Shown piece by piece: positions 40,801-50,120 of a stretch of 64,000 bases of DNA. Location: NCBI RefSeq assembly GCF_018320785.1, contig NC_054876.1, forward strand, positions 25,938,212 to 26,002,211, written 5' to 3'. The notes under the pieces were generated by a model. It had not been told where the DNA came from and did no database searches. It worked only from the letters and a program-made list of their open reading frames with translations. Position 1 is the stretch's first letter; the number at the start of each line of letters is the position of its first letter. This DNA is from Cheilinus undulatus (taxonomy: Eukaryota > Chordata > Actinopteri > Labriformes > Labridae). Made by a program: the position numbers and the translations under genes.

Positions 40801-43800
40801 TGCAGACTACATGGCTTTTAGTCAGGCCTGCTTGTAATCCGATGGCTCACCATTCATGCAACACATTTTGTCGCTGTATCTGAGCACTGGGGCAGAACAG
40901 GACAGAAGTCTCAGTGTTTGACTACTCTTTAGCTGCTGAATAGAAAGCCTGTGTCTGTGGAAACAGTTTGTAGATGCCAGATGTCATATAGACGGGTTAT
41001 GGTAACCTCTTGAAGAGCCATGGGAACTTTCCAAAGGCTGGAGGGAAGACAGAGGAGGGACTGTCTGCTGACAAAAGAGTAATTGCAGGAGGTTCAAGTG
41101 TGTGTATTTTGTGTGTTTGTGTATGATTATCTTCCCTCAGGATCTTAATGCTCAGTTATCTCTGAACTCAAGCCCTCTAATATAGAGCACATTACAATAT
41201 TTCTTCCCCAAAAGCTTTTTGTGTCTGTTTAACTATTTACACCTGTTATGGGGGTGTTTTGAACATTGGTATTTGTATATTAGTAGGAATATTATTTTTC
41301 ATTGATGTTTGACTTGATTGTTGGGATGTACTGATGCATAAAACAAATGGCTCATTCTGATCCCTTGAATGTAGTTCAAACACGTGTTAGAACAAAATTA
41401 GAACATATTTTAAAGTACTTTTATTGTCAAAAAAAGAACTATCATTAACAGAATGCTGTGCAACAATGCAGTAACATCAGTAACATCTCTAGTGCCCTCT
41501 GAGAAATAGAGATGTTGTTATTGATGTGCATTACATTGCACAGATGTCTTATGAAATGGTCATTAAGTGTGTTTACAGGCAATGGATTTAGGTAAAATGT
41601 AGGTGGATGTAACCTTGCAAAGCAGATCGACATGCCCGTTTCCTTGTTTCTCACTGGCAAATCCATCTTGCAAAGCTTCCGTCTGAACCATTTGGGCCCA
41701 GTTAGAAAGTGACAGGACCAATCAGCAATGAGGGGCAGTACTTTCGGAGTCGTAAAAATGTAAGAAATTTGGACTGTGATTTGTTGTTTAGGAGATATTG
41801 GTGGGTCTTGACATTAGGCCAGTTGAGAACCACTGCTCTAAACCATGAAGTCATTATGAATTAAACTCAGACCGGACAAACAAAACATACTTACTGTGAT
41901 ATAGGTTATGCTTCTTATGAAGCCCTAAAGTATTTAAGGCTAGTGCCTTAACAGAAAACCAGAAGCATTCTTGAACATGTGGGCCAATTTAATGTTTAAC
42001 AAAGGCAACCAATCAAGGGGAACATGATGTTTTCATGTATTTTCAATTTGCAAATTTGTCAGCTTCTATTAACTTTTTGTATTCACTGGTATATTTGCAA
42101 CCACGTCTCTGTTCTCCTTTATTTAAATGTTCTGTTCTTATTTTTTTCTCATGCTGCACGGCCCCATGCTTGGATATCTTGAGGGCTCAGTGCTTCAGTA
42201 AGTCAGAGGATTGGCCCTCTTTCAGTCCTTAGTGGGGGGCCAGTACAGAGAGACTATTAGATGCCAAATGAGCAGGGAATTTCAGTAGTCTGGATGCAGC
42301 CCCAGAGAACAGCTCATTCCTGTTTTAACTCAAATATCCCCACTAATGATGTTCAGTCAGCCTGCAAATTTAAGTAAGAAGTAACATTGAGTGATTTAGA
42401 CAGCTGCATCACAACATTGCTATGGGCCAGAAAGTGTTAAAGTGCACGAGGACTTGTTTGTTCCTTTTTTTTCCCCTCATCTTGCCTATGAAGGCTTGAA
42501 AAGAAAGTTGTTCTGGCCTTCAATATACTGCATTTTTATGTTAGATTATGGTTTGTAATTATGCATTGCAGACTGCTTTCCCAGTATTTTCCATCTGAAA
42601 AGCTAAATGGTGTTCTTATCTGTCATTATTGGTGCCTTTACATCCTCTGAGCTCACAGCTTGTGGTGGTATTTAAACACAACATACATCCCATGCTTCAC
42701 CACTGTCACCCCATGGTTCATGGCGTGTACTCCAACCACTGAAAGACCATGTGCCTTAGCTCAGCACGTGCCCTAGGCCACATCACACACCAGCTCTGAC
42801 TGAGATGATGGAAAAACTCTTGTCAGCTTCTCCCTGAGGTTTGCCAACAGGTTTATCACATTTATCTCTTGAAAGGGAAAGTTATTTTCCAGTTACAACA
42901 CATAACCATTCTGATGAGACATTGTAGCTTTTTAAGATACACCAGCGTAAACACTGGACACCAGGTGATTGAAGCTGTGCTTAACGATTTTAATACTCTG
43001 CAGACATTTGGCACTCAAGTGGGCCAATAGGAGGAGAGATAGGAGGAGATCAGGGATATCCAATCAAAAGCAATTTTCCAAGTTTCCACATAGACTCTTA
43101 CGGTATTATGAGGTTTGTAAAAGGCAGAGAACTTTCTGTCTAAAAAGGAGGTTCATTTTCAAAGGAAGAAGTGATGAAAAGATGAAAAGTAGAGCAGAGG
43201 AGTTTCTGGCTGCAGGGTATCTTTAGGCCTCAAAAAGTCTTTAACATCATGGAATTTAGTTTCCCCATAAAATGCCTTTGAAGGTATTAAAATATGTTAG
43301 ATTTAATTAAGAAAGCCTTTTATGTGCCATTTCAGTCAACATTACGAGTCCTATAGCAAACTGTTGGTCTACTATGGGACAGTGTATGGTGGGTACAGTG
43401 GAAGCTCATGGTTTTATACTTAAATCACAGATTTTAGCACAAGCAACAGTGGACTCATGCATGTTTCCTGGTCAGCCCAGCTTATCCATCTTTTATCATT
43501 GTCAAGATTTAATTCATTATTTTATAATATTGAATACAATTATTTGTTGTCACACTGATTTTAACTTGTTAATAAAACATATTAAACTTATATAAATGCT
43601 TATTAAAAATGTATTAAGGGCTATATTAAAGTAAGTTATCATTTTCATATGATAAACAAATAGTTTTTTCTGGACAGTATTCTTGAAAACCAGAGAGAGT
43701 TCATATTTATGCACCCCTATCCACCTGCTGACCTTTATTCTGGCCTCTTACCAACAAAAAAAGCAAAAGTACTTTCATTTCCCGCTTAGCGGATATTGTT

Positions 43801-46800
43801 TGGTTGGAGCAGCTGAGGTGACCTATGAGTAAAAAGCCTTCATCAGAATGGAAATGACGCCCAGGGCACATTCCCCCTCCGCTGCTGTCAGTCTGTTAGG
43901 CAGGAAATGCTTCCTGCCCTTTCCCCATCATGAATTCATTAAACTGTGAGAGTCACTTTGACATCAAACTAAAATGAACTTGTTTAAGTTGCTCCAGCAA
44001 AAATAAGAGCCTGAGTTTTGCTTAATATCTCAAGTTTCTTAACATTTCTTACATTGAAAAGTAAATTGGCCTACATTTAATGGTTGACAAATGTGATTTA
44101 CTTTGAGTATCATGTGCGCTCTGCTTCACATTCCTGAAGATGTGGTGTGATTTCCTGCTTTAGAGAGGGAGGGAATGTGACAAAGTGACAGATGGAGTGT
44201 TAAAATAAGTTAGAAACAGTGAAAGTGACAGCTAGGCATAGAATACATGCAGCAAGAAGCAGAGATTGATTTTGAAAGAAGACAGGGCCTGTTTGCACAA
44301 CAAATCTAACTTTTCAATACCAAGTGTGTTTTATTGTGTATGAAATAACAAAGCAAGTGATCACCTGCCCTAATCTTGATGTTGAATTTTTCTTTCAGTG
44401 GAGAACGAGAGTCACTGTGACTTTGTCAAACTCAGAGAAATGCTGATCAGGGTCAACATGGAGGATCTTCGAGAGCAGACCCATGCCCGCCATTACGAGC
44501 TGTACCGGCGCTGTAAACTTGAGGAGATGGGCTTTAAAGACACAGATCCTGACAGCCAACCATTCAGGTACACAAAGATTCTCAGGTGTCAACAACAGGG
44601 AGAGTCTCTATTGTTTGAGACAATTCCTAATCCATCAGTGTTTCCTCCACTGATCTGTCTTGTCTTTTTCTCCCTTTTAGTCTGCAAGAGACGTATGAAG
44701 CAAAGAGGAAAGAGTTCCTTGGAGACCTGCAACGTAAAGAGGAGGAAATGCGACAGATGTTTGTGAATAAAGTGAAAGAAACAGAAGCAGAGCTGAAAGA
44801 AAAGGAGAGAGAGGTCAGCTTCATAATAATATGGTCACATTATACAGTGTAGATCCATTCAGCAGTAATGTAATGGTTTTGCACAATGGCTGCCTGTTGC
44901 ACTTTTGATTTATAACAATAACTTATAGAGCACTTTCACACAAAATGCAGCCTAAGTGCTTAATGGAACAATATTATAAAAAGAGTTAGAACTGAAAAAG
45001 GATAAGAATAAAAGCATGAATAAAATATAATTAACAAGAAAATCAATTAAATTCATATACACAAGCCAACCTATAAAGAGGCTGGGAGATTAATGGACGA
45101 TGTGCCATTAACCCCTGATAATTGGACACCTCGAAGGGCATTAACCCGCTTATACCATGGTCACTTGTCAAAGAAAGGAATTAATAAAACCACAAATCTA
45201 TCATTTCATATGTTTTGCATCAAAATAGAAACTTTTAGTAAACCAACAATTCCTTTTCCCTTGCAACGCCTGAGGACTTGCCTAATAACTGATAGAAAGC
45301 TTCATTTTAGCTGACCAGCTCTGTTTGAATAAACACAGTAACACCCTGTTCATGCACAACAAGGTCACAGAGGTGAAAATAACTGCAGACTGCCTTAGAC
45401 ATTTAGAATTAATTTTAAAATACTTGAAGCCATCTTGCTTCTTCTTCATCTCCCCTAAAGCACCGACTTAGTGCAACTCAAACTAAATGCACCCATCACA
45501 ACACAGTTTAGCTAAAATAGCTATAAATGCCATCACCAGCCATTTTTCTGTTTGTTAGCTAACCTTAGCTTGATTACTAAGTAATATCTTGGCTCGCTAA
45601 CATGGCAGAATTTGACTCAAGTGGATAACAACCACTGTTTGTTTTTTAGCTTTTAGCATCTTAACATGAAAAAACCCTTCTCAGGTTTACTAGCTTGTTT
45701 GTTAACACACTTAACTCTTAGTTGTAGTCAAAAAGTACCAAAAACTTTGGAAAAACATCTATTTCGTTAGACAGGAGCAAAAAAGAGGAATAAGTTCACC
45801 ATCATTGAAAGAAAACTTCTGCCTAATTTATAGATTGCACAATATTTTTTGTGTTATGAATATTGTGCAAGAGTGCTCTGCTTCTTTTAGTTCCTTAAAA
45901 CAAGAAATTGCCCAATGTTGGTGGCCTGGGACTTCCTATTTTTCAAAACAAGTATTGATATCATTGTATTCACCCCACGATTGTATCAAACTTTAACGTT
46001 CTGGTATCATGATAATCTTAGTCGATTAATTTGGCAACTTCCTTGCAAGCTAATCGGATCCATGACCATTGTATGACAGAAATTATTTAAGCCAATAATT
46101 AATTATTTGAAGCTCAAACTTAAGATGTGTCTCAGTGTGATGCCAGCTATTAAGATGCCAAATGTGTTAAAAATAAAAATGTTTATTTGAAAATGTATGT
46201 AGTACCTTTATTACAAAATAGAAAAATCGATGTGTTTTTTGAAACGCTGAAGATTTTATTGGACCTGTTCTCATCTCTCATCTGTCTCTTCTCTGCTGTT
46301 GTCCTGTCCTCTCCCATCCCCATCTATCCATCTCCACCATTTCTCCTCTTCTCCCCTCTCAGCTGCACGACAAGTTTGAGCAGCTGAAACGGATGCACCA
46401 GGAGGAGAAGAGGAAGGTGGAGGAGAAGCGGAGAGACCTGGAGGAGGAGATGAACGCCTTCAACAGGAAGAAGGTGGCAGCTGAGACACTCTCCTTATCT
46501 CAGCCCCTCAAGAAAGACAAGGACAAGAAAAAGTAAGCCAATCACTCCTTTCTGTAAGTCACTCTACCTGTCTTCTTTCCATTGCAGTTAAAGTACATTT
46601 TCTGAGGCAGCTTTCTTTGTAACTAATCCTGTGGTCCTTTCACTGGGTGCCTTAAATCTTAGATGATTTCCTCTTGAATGCCACCTTCTTTTGCTCCTTG
46701 CTCTCTAACCTCTTTTATGTGGTAGTTCTGCTGTGTTTTGTGGCAAAGTGTCACATCAGTGAGCCTTAAAAATGTGTTTGTCCACCTTTCTTAACCAAAA

Positions 46801-48987
46801 AAGTGCCTCAGCTATTATCACTGTCTGGCATGTGTTAAGGAAACTTACACCCCTTTTTGTCCTGCCAAAGCTTAGCCCTTCCTGTCCTTTCACTGTTTCC
46901 TTTTGCCACGCTCTGATTATTCAGGATATTCTCTGAGAAGCTGGTGCACCCGCCAGGCTAATTGAAAGCTCTGCTTATAAATAGTTGATAGAAAAAACAG
47001 CTCACTTATAGAGGATAAAATAGAGGATGTAATAAAGCTATAGTAATGGTTCATAGAGACACTCAGGTATGACTATGGTGTCACTTTTCTTGTTTGATGC
47101 CACTGACTTTACTGACTATATAAGTGGTGCGAAAATTTCACTTTATTATTATGCCCTAATTCTGACTCGTGTGATACAATTATTGTATGTTTTGTGTTTG
47201 ATTTAGAAAAAGATAGATGTTTAATAGGAAGAGGATGGAGAGATAGTATTTGAAAGCAGTGAAAGATTTGAAGATAAAGTGTGGTAAGAGGTGAAACTGA
47301 CACTAAACTGCTTTGAGTAAATGCTTGAATCTGAGTCTTTACCTTTTATGGGGCATTTAATAATCTTCCGCTGATAAGATTATGGTTCATCAGTTTTACT
47401 AGAAGTGCCTTATTGTTGCATTTTTGGCTTCATATTGTAACAAGTTACCTTGTGGTATGCACCGTACTGTACATAACTTCTAGGCATTGTTTGGGCCAAA
47501 AACTGAGGCTGAAATAAGGCTGTAAGGATGAGTAAGCTGGCCTGAGGGTACAGGAGTCAGATGGACAGGAGGGTTGACACGACCCAGGCCGTGCTCTGGA
47601 TGCCCTTACATATTACCGGGGCATTGGAGAATAATATGTTTATAAAATAACGAAGTCCACACCTCTAGGGTGGAGTAAGGCTTGGATTCTGGAAGTAAGC
47701 ATAACCTAGGGCACCCATTCCCAAAGTCTGTGTCAGGACTCACGGTTGGGTTGTGGGAGATTTTTTTTGTTTATGTTAATTAATGTTATCCAAGCTAGCG
47801 CCAGCCATCAGCTCAATTAACAAACTAAGGACAGCACAGAAGGCAGACTTGATAAGCAGCAATATATGGAAAAAAATGCGTCATAATGGCTTGTACCTTG
47901 TATAAAGTGGGTCACCAGAAAAAAGTTTGGAAAACTAGTAGGCAAGTAGTAGGGTTGCCATGAGCCCCTGGTCAGGCTGAGGATGTCCCAAGGGCCTGAA
48001 CACCATTGGCAATCTCTTGCTCTATCACAGGGGAGGGAAAGGCCCAGATAATAGAAATGCTGTTGAGCTTGACATTTTGACCTTGGTTTCAGGGCGAGAC
48101 ACATGTATGTGTCAACATGTGTTGATACTGACTTTAGCCCCCCCACCCCCCACCCAGGGTTGTGGTGCTTAGGGCCCTTTGATAAATTCTTAGCACCCTA
48201 CATGCCTTAAACGTATGCACATAACTGTACATCCTATCCTGTTCTTTAGAAATATGATTTTACTGACAGAGAGCATTTGGCCTCTTCAGTCTAGTATAAC
48301 TGTGGGGGAATTATTTTATAGTTGAGGTTATGCCCCTTAGTTCTAATAAAGAACAATTTCATGTTATAGCAGCCAAATATATTTTTAACATGGGTAATCT
48401 TCCAAAAAATGAGAGCAGATTGTCTCCATAAAAAAGCTGAACGGTTGCTATTTCAGATACAAACAGGCATGATGGTCAGATAGTTGATAATACTGTAAAT
48501 GTTTGATTTCAGTTAATATCAAAGCCTGTTTTAAGTCTCTTAAAATATTTTTTTTCCACAGCTAAAAATATTCTTAGTTTTGGCAATCCTCTGCTGTGAC
48601 TTTGATTATAAGCTGATGTCCTCATGTAAGACGCCAACAATCTTATGTGAAGACATGTGGCTCCCCCTAGTGGCTGTCAGTGGAGTTTGCTCTCAGTTCC
48701 ACCGTAGGAGACAGGGCTTCCATTTTGTGGTTTTGTGAAGACATTTCATAGTTTCCTGTTGTTTTACTGACTATAGATTTCCCTCAGCTGACATACTAAC
48801 TACTTCATTTCGATGTAGTTTGAAGCTGCTTTCTGCTCACTAACACAAACATTGCTCATTGTTCTTTGTTCAATGCTGCTTTAATACTCATCTTTGGAGT
48901 TAAACTTTCTGTTTTTCAGTCATTATTTCCTTAAAATAGTTTTTATTCATTCAATTTATTTTGTTTGTCATTTTTTTTTTCAGTTAA
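4712..48987 (+). CDS. septin8: Septin 8, whole coding region (nine coding exons plus a terminal stop exon)
   Basis: Spliced coding parts: 4712-4741, 23004-23118, 23448-23643, 28347-28533, 35157-35318, 36675-36771, 44399-44567, 44681-44813, 46363-46532, then one base and a stop at 48562 or 48984. They give 420 residues. Septins are GTP-binding proteins that polymerise into filaments at membranes and the cytoskeleton. Visible: P-loop GETGIGKST 49-57, DTVG 101-104, AKAD 184-187, VVGS 237-240, WGVV 258-261, septin-unique element about 240-292, and a charged coiled coil about 320-405 ending KKDKDKK. Septin 8 belongs to the SEPT6 group, whose members bind GTP but lack the switch-I catalytic threonine and barely hydrolyse it. 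[22 protein letters not shown] and VNKVKETE match SEPT8 better than SEPT6 or SEPT11. Teleosts carry two copies; I lean to the 'a' copy but cannot prove it. Confidence 0.96.
8163..8370 (-). mobile_element. tRNA-derived SINE with 13-bp target duplication
   Basis: AATTTTGTAGAGT occurs at both 8163-8175 and 8358-8370 and brackets the element, showing insertion by retrotransposition. Read on the minus strand, the head resembles a class II (Leu/Ser-type) tRNA: TGGCTGAGTGGTTTAAGGC matches an A box, and GGGTTTAAATAC is a decayed B box. The body is shared with the copies at about 12630 and 56020. The short A-rich end matches the run of T at 8176 on the plus strand. Confidence 0.85.
9537..9607. repeat. 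(TA)n microsatellite
   Basis: About 20 uninterrupted TA units are followed by imperfect TATATG and TATC units. The repeat is probably length-variable between individuals. Confidence 0.95.
11340..12505 (-). mobile_element. Decayed Tc1/mariner-type DNA transposon
   Basis: A minus-strand frame at 11665-11904 keeps the look of a Tc1-type transposase catalytic region: [20 protein letters not shown] is followed by [10 protein letters not shown] and then [17 protein letters not shown], where intact relatives read VWGCIS-GMG-LHI-EG. The ends are decayed inverted repeats containing CAAAAAAGTTAAC (about 11343) and CAACTTTTTTGGAG (about 12488). Stops and frame breaks are frequent outside the 240-base open stretch, so the copy is dead. 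The exact borders are uncertain by a few tens of bases. Confidence 0.75.
11665..11904 (-). pseudogene. Tc1/mariner transposase fragment
   Basis: This is the only stretch of the element at 11340-12505 that still reads as protein. It covers the region before and around the second catalytic aspartate of a DDE transposase (LWSEES, then [16 protein letters not shown]). It has no proper start, lacks the DNA-binding N-terminus and the last catalytic residue, and cannot be functional. Confidence 0.7.
12630..12815 (-). mobile_element. tRNA-derived SINE, different tRNA-like head
   Basis: On the minus strand the head reads GGCGGTTTAGCTCAGTGGGT then AGAGCAGG, a good tRNA A box, and GGGATCGATTCCC sits at the B-box position. 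The plus-strand body (AGCTTTTATTTAGATAGAAC then AGAGAGACAGAGAGAGAG) is related to the bodies at 8176-8357 and 56020-56190, although the head is of another tRNA type. No clear target duplication is visible. Confidence 0.7.
13880..15150 (-). mobile_element. hAT-superfamily DNA transposon, internally deleted, with 8-bp target duplication
   Basis: GCAATAAG at 13880-13887 is repeated exactly at 15143-15150. The element between (13888-15142, 1,255 bases) starts TAGGGTTGTCCTGATC and ends with the inverse of CAGGAATGTCCCGATC. An 8-bp duplication with TAGGG/CAGGG-type ends is typical of hAT. Repeated GATCCGATAC/GATCGGGATC words near both ends form a subterminal repeat. A transposase fragment lies on the minus strand inside. 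The element is too short to encode a full hAT transposase and is non-autonomous. Confidence 0.9.
14646..14885 (-). pseudogene. hAT (ZBED-type) transposase fragment
   Basis: The 79-residue open stretch includes [20 protein letters not shown] and FTTDIWSS. These match the conserved block of ZBED-like hAT transposases in which FT-DIWSS carries the first catalytic aspartate. The zinc-finger N-terminus and the rest of the catalytic domain are absent, so this is a relic left by internal deletion. Confidence 0.8.
17100..17764 (-). mobile_element. Copy A of a DNA-transposon family with helicase-like coding relics
   Basis: Read on the minus strand, it starts at 17764 with TAACCTTGCAGAGCAGATGG, the same end as the copies at 41610 and 54397. 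Further in it shares CCATCTTGCAAAGCT and the CCAATCAGAGCAACAA stretch found inverted near 54805. Two divergent tandem versions of a 140-150-base block lie at 17262-17400 and 17457-17610. The minus-strand frame at 17602-17399 encodes [24 protein letters not shown], which resembles a decayed start of a helicase core (a Walker A region of the TGFGKSL type). The left end is cut off by another transposon end (TGCTGCGACCCTAA) at about 17099. Confidence 0.6.
19430..19760. repeat. Dispersed repeat, probable non-autonomous DNA element
   Basis: This block is GC-richer than its surroundings (GACTCCGCCCCTCTCAGG, GGGGGGGGGTTCTGG). It produces two overlapping frames of 145 and 65 codons on opposite strands that resemble no protein. 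It looks to me like a common teleost repeat, but that is memory only and I see no clean inverted ends. Confidence 0.35.
23004..23118 (+). CDS. septin8: septin8 coding exon 2
   Basis: Acceptor CCCTCAG ends at 23003 and donor GTAAGTA starts at 23119. It encodes [18 protein letters not shown] and [20 protein letters not shown], the conserved septin stretch before the P-loop. It ends in phase 1 after the first base of the Gly49 codon. Confidence 0.97.
23119..23447 (+). other. septin8: septin8 intron 2
   Basis: A 329-base intron with donor GTAAGTA and acceptor CATCCACAG. Nothing else recognisable is inside. Confidence 0.95.
23448..23643 (+). CDS. septin8: septin8 coding exon 3 (P-loop and DTVG)
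   Basis: It completes Gly49 and encodes [19 protein letters not shown] (nucleotide-binding P-loop), the switch I region and [17 protein letters not shown] (G3 motif at 101-104). It ends in phase 2 (AG of Ser114). Donor GTGAGAG at 23644. As I recall it, mammalian SEPT8 has DAVG where this protein has DTVG. Confidence 0.97.
23644..28346 (+). other. septin8: septin8 intron 3 (4.7 kb)
   Basis: Donor GTGAGAG, acceptor TTTCTCTGCAG. It contains a run of 27 T at 25806-25832 and another T run near 27687-27704. At about 27050-27110 (TACTCAACTGGTTGGCTGGG) there is a stretch like the end of a hAT element, with no partner end found. No coding frame resembles a known protein. Confidence 0.8.
25806..25832. 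repeat. Poly(T) tract
   Basis: Twenty-seven T in a row within septin8 intron 3. It may be the tail of a minus-strand retroposed copy, but I see no body beside it. Confidence 0.95.
28347..28533 (+). CDS. septin8: septin8 coding exon 4
   Basis: Its first base completes Ser114; it then encodes [20 protein letters not shown] through [12 protein letters not shown] (residues 115-176) and ends on a codon boundary before GTGACAG. It includes the strongly conserved [20 protein letters not shown] core strand and loop. Confidence 0.97.
28534..35156 (+). other. septin8: septin8 intron 4 (6.6 kb)
   Basis: Donor GTGACAG, acceptor CTCTGTTCCTCAG. The longest frame inside is 136 codons (minus strand, 31075-30665) and resembles no protein. 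I recognise no transposon with confidence in this intron. Confidence 0.8.
35157..35318 (+). CDS. septin8: septin8 coding exon 5 (AKAD motif)
   Basis: It encodes residues 177-230, [20 protein letters not shown] to [13 protein letters not shown], including the guanine-specificity motif AKAD at 184-187. Both ends are phase 0; donor GTGAGTA. Confidence 0.97.
35319..36674 (+). other. septin8: septin8 intron 5
   Basis: A 1.36-kb intron with donor GTGAGTA and acceptor TTTTTCTGCTCAG. I see nothing else identifiable in it. Confidence 0.9.
36675..36771 (+). CDS. septin8: septin8 coding exon 6
   Basis: It encodes [18 protein letters not shown] and [14 protein letters not shown] (residues 231-262), and so begins the septin-unique element. 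Arg254 and Tyr256 lie where septin structures contact the base and the neighbouring subunit. It ends in phase 1 before GTGAGAA. Confidence 0.97.
38104..38228 (+). repeat. Local direct duplication, copy 1
   Basis: It shares ACAGCTCAGTGGA, AAGTCAAAAGT, AAACATTGA and GATCCATAA in the same order and spacing with 38397-38520. By eye the two copies are roughly three-quarters identical, so the duplication is old. Confidence 0.65.
38397..38520 (+). repeat. Local direct duplication, copy 2
   Basis: It matches 38104-38228 in the same orientation. The stretch between the copies contains GGGCTGCCAAGATTAATTGC, which looks like the end of an hAT-type element, so the duplication may have come with a transposon. 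Confidence 0.65.
38645..39554. mobile_element. PiggyBac-like non-autonomous DNA transposon flanked by TTAA
   Basis: TTAA at 38645-38648 and 39551-39554 bracket the element. Just inside, the left end has CTTGAGTGCCA and the inverse of the right end has CATTGAGTGCCA, a short inverted repeat beside TTAA as in piggyBac elements. The second copy of the word (GGCTGGCAC) also appears internally at about 38709. A plus-strand frame at 38899-39153 is rich in Arg and Gly ([15 protein letters not shown]) near its end but matches no transposase known to me. The family call is inferred from the ends. Confidence 0.55.
40764..40784. repeat. (CTA)n microsatellite
   Basis: Seven near-perfect ACT/CTA units in a row. 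Confidence 0.9.
41610..41754 (+). mobile_element. Copy B of the helicase-relic transposon family (truncated)
   Basis: It starts TAACCTTGCAAAGCAGAT and continues with CCCGTTTCCTTGTTTCTCAC, CCATCTTGCAAAGCTTCC, TTTGGGCCCAGTTAGAAAGT and GGGGCAGTACTTTC. By eye it is close to 90% identical to the first 150 bases of the copy at 54397. Everything after GAGTCGTAAAA is missing, so this is a one-ended fragment. Confidence 0.75.
44399..44567 (+). CDS. septin8: septin8 coding exon 7
   Basis: It completes Val263 and encodes [40 protein letters not shown] and [15 protein letters not shown], the end of the G domain and the septin-unique element. It ends in phase 2 before GTACACA. Confidence 0.97.
44568..44680 (+). 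other. septin8: septin8 intron 7
   Basis: A short 113-base intron. Donor GTACACA, acceptor TTTTTCTCCCTTTTAG. Confidence 0.95.
44681..44813 (+). CDS. septin8: septin8 coding exon 8 (coiled coil)
   Basis: It completes Ser319 and encodes [19 protein letters not shown], then [19 protein letters not shown] and KEKERE. This is the first half of the C-terminal coiled coil through which SEPT6-group septins pair with partners in the filament. It ends on a codon boundary before GTCAGCT. Confidence 0.97.
44814..46362 (+). other. septin8: septin8 intron 8
   Basis: A 1.55-kb intron. Donor GTCAGCT, acceptor TCTCCCCTCTCAG. The stretch about 44930-45170 (AGAGCACTTTCACACAAA, GGGCATTAACCCGCTTATAC) looks like old repeats, which I cannot assign. 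Confidence 0.85.
46363..46532 (+). CDS. septin8: septin8 coding exon 9 (coiled coil, C-terminal tail)
   Basis: It encodes [37 protein letters not shown] and [19 protein letters not shown], the second half of the coiled coil and a basic tail. The donor is AA|GTAAGC at 46533. If the donor is not used, the reading continues one codon to AAG TAA and stops at 46536. The spliced form ends in Asn instead of Lys. Confidence 0.95.
46533..48561 (+). other. septin8: septin8 intron 9 (to the nearer acceptor)
   Basis: Donor GTAAGC; acceptors at 48561 and 48983. A stretch at about 47720-47940 begins CCCATTCCCAAAGTCTGTG and ends GTGGGTCACCAGAAAAAAG then TTTGGAAAAC, the kind of inverted ends seen in small hAT-derived elements. 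A C-rich tract lies at 48139-48160. The rest is unremarkable. Confidence 0.8.
48562..48565 (+). CDS. septin8: septin8 terminal exon, nearer acceptor: last base of Asn codon and stop
   Basis: The acceptor TTTTTTTTCCACAG ends at 48561. Joining AA of exon 9 to C here makes AAC TAA, that is Asn-stop, giving the KDKDKKN ending known from SEPT8. The remaining exon is 3' UTR. An equally plausible acceptor lies 422 bases downstream. Confidence 0.6.
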
Positions 48988-50120
48988 TTTATGGGCGCTG
49001 TAAACCCTCCCACACACGACCATGGATTTGTCCTCCATCACCATACCAACGTCAACATCAGTTTATTTTGGTTTATTTTATTAGATTTTTTTTACATTCC
49101 ATCTTGACATTATGCACATGGACCAAAGACACTGAGGATGATGATCATGAAGCCACAGGGGGAGAAAAAGGTGAAAGATGGTGAAAAAAAAATCAGTTTT
49201 CAAAGAGTGACAGTTTCATTTATTCAGGATCTTTCATTCTGTTTTTGTTTTTTGGACACTTTTTATATATATATGCAATTTTGTTTGACTATGTGGTGAT
49301 TTATAAAATGTTATTTTGTGTTTTTACATCAGTTATTTAGACAGAAACAGAGCTTAAACCCCTAAAACCTTTGGGTACTACAGTCAGTTTAACACCTCGG
49401 GTCAGTCTTTGAAACAGTTCATTATGTGTTAAGAAAAAAAATCAAGGATTTGACAAAGGACTTGCATTAGAACTACTCATCAAAGAAACCATTAATCAAC
49501 TGTTTCTTAGGTTTTTAAAAACCTGTGCAGATTTAAATGTTGTCCAGGTGTTTTGTGGCTGTTAACCTTTTTTGTAGTTAGTTTTGGTACATTTCACAGT
49601 AGATTGTGTTCTTCATAAAATGAGCCAAATAATACATTTAAATAGCCTAGTGTCAAGCAATAAAACTGAGTACCTGTATATTGTATAAATAATGCGTATA
49701 CATAGGTACTGACATCCTAAATCATATTCTAAAGTCTTAATAAAATGTATGCAATATTTTGGTGCTGTTTTATATTAACTCAATAAATGTATGTGAATAT
49801 TTTCAGGAGCTTACCCTGCTTTTTTATGCAAAATGCAATACTAGATTTTGAAAATGATGTTATTGTGAGAAGCACATATGACTGTGTACATTGTCCATAA
49901 GTGATGTAACTATATTGTAATCGACGAGTTGTTATGCTGTGACAGTGGACACACACAAACATGAAGCCAGTATGTATACACACACACTGTGTATACACAC
50001 ATGCAGAGAGTTCAGGAGAGGCCCCAGCCCGCTGTACAAGAGTTTACACTCAAAGATGGAGACGAGAGCAGCTGTATTTACTGTCTGTCATTGGAAATAA
50101 ATGCAACACACGCTAGCCCG
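48566..50120 (+). other. septin8: septin8 3' UTR
   Basis: AT-rich sequence after the stop with AATAAA at 49659-49664, 49739-49744, 49782-49787 and 50096-50101. The last one is followed by a T/GT-rich stretch (TTTGATTTGTCTCTCTCTGC) as expected downstream of a cleavage site. The end is therefore probably near 49800 or 50120. Several sites suggest alternative polyadenylation. Confidence 0.55.
48984..48987 (+). CDS. septin8: septin8 terminal exon, farther acceptor: last base of Asn codon and stop
   Basis: An acceptor with ten T followed by CAG ends at 48983. Joining AA of exon 9 to T here makes AAT TAA, again Asn-stop. Both acceptors therefore give the same protein with different 3' UTRs. The long pyrimidine tract makes this one at least as strong as that at 48561. 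Confidence 0.6.

Larger units (their letters stand above)
36772..44398 (+). other. septin8: septin8 intron 6 (7.6 kb)
   Basis: Donor GTGAGAA, acceptor TTTTTCTTTCAG. It holds a local duplication (38104-38228 and 38397-38520), a piggyBac-like element (38645-39554), a CTA microsatellite (40764-40784) and copy B of the helicase-relic family (41610-41754). A solo hAT-type end (GGCCAGTTGAGAACCACTG) lies at 41818-41836. The stretch 37570-38060 has TGTCCGCACCAGAGTGTGAA and similar words that suggest another old DNA element. The rest is unremarkable. Confidence 0.8.

Noticed and set aside
44398-44766. 122-codon frame running past septin8 exon 7
   Set aside because: Only the part to 44567 is exon; the rest is read-through of the intron, and exon 8 is then read in another frame.
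4712-48987. SEPT11 or SEPT6 identity for the septin
   Set aside because: [27 protein letters not shown] and VNKVKETE fit SEPT8, and the neighbours fit the SEPTIN8 block.
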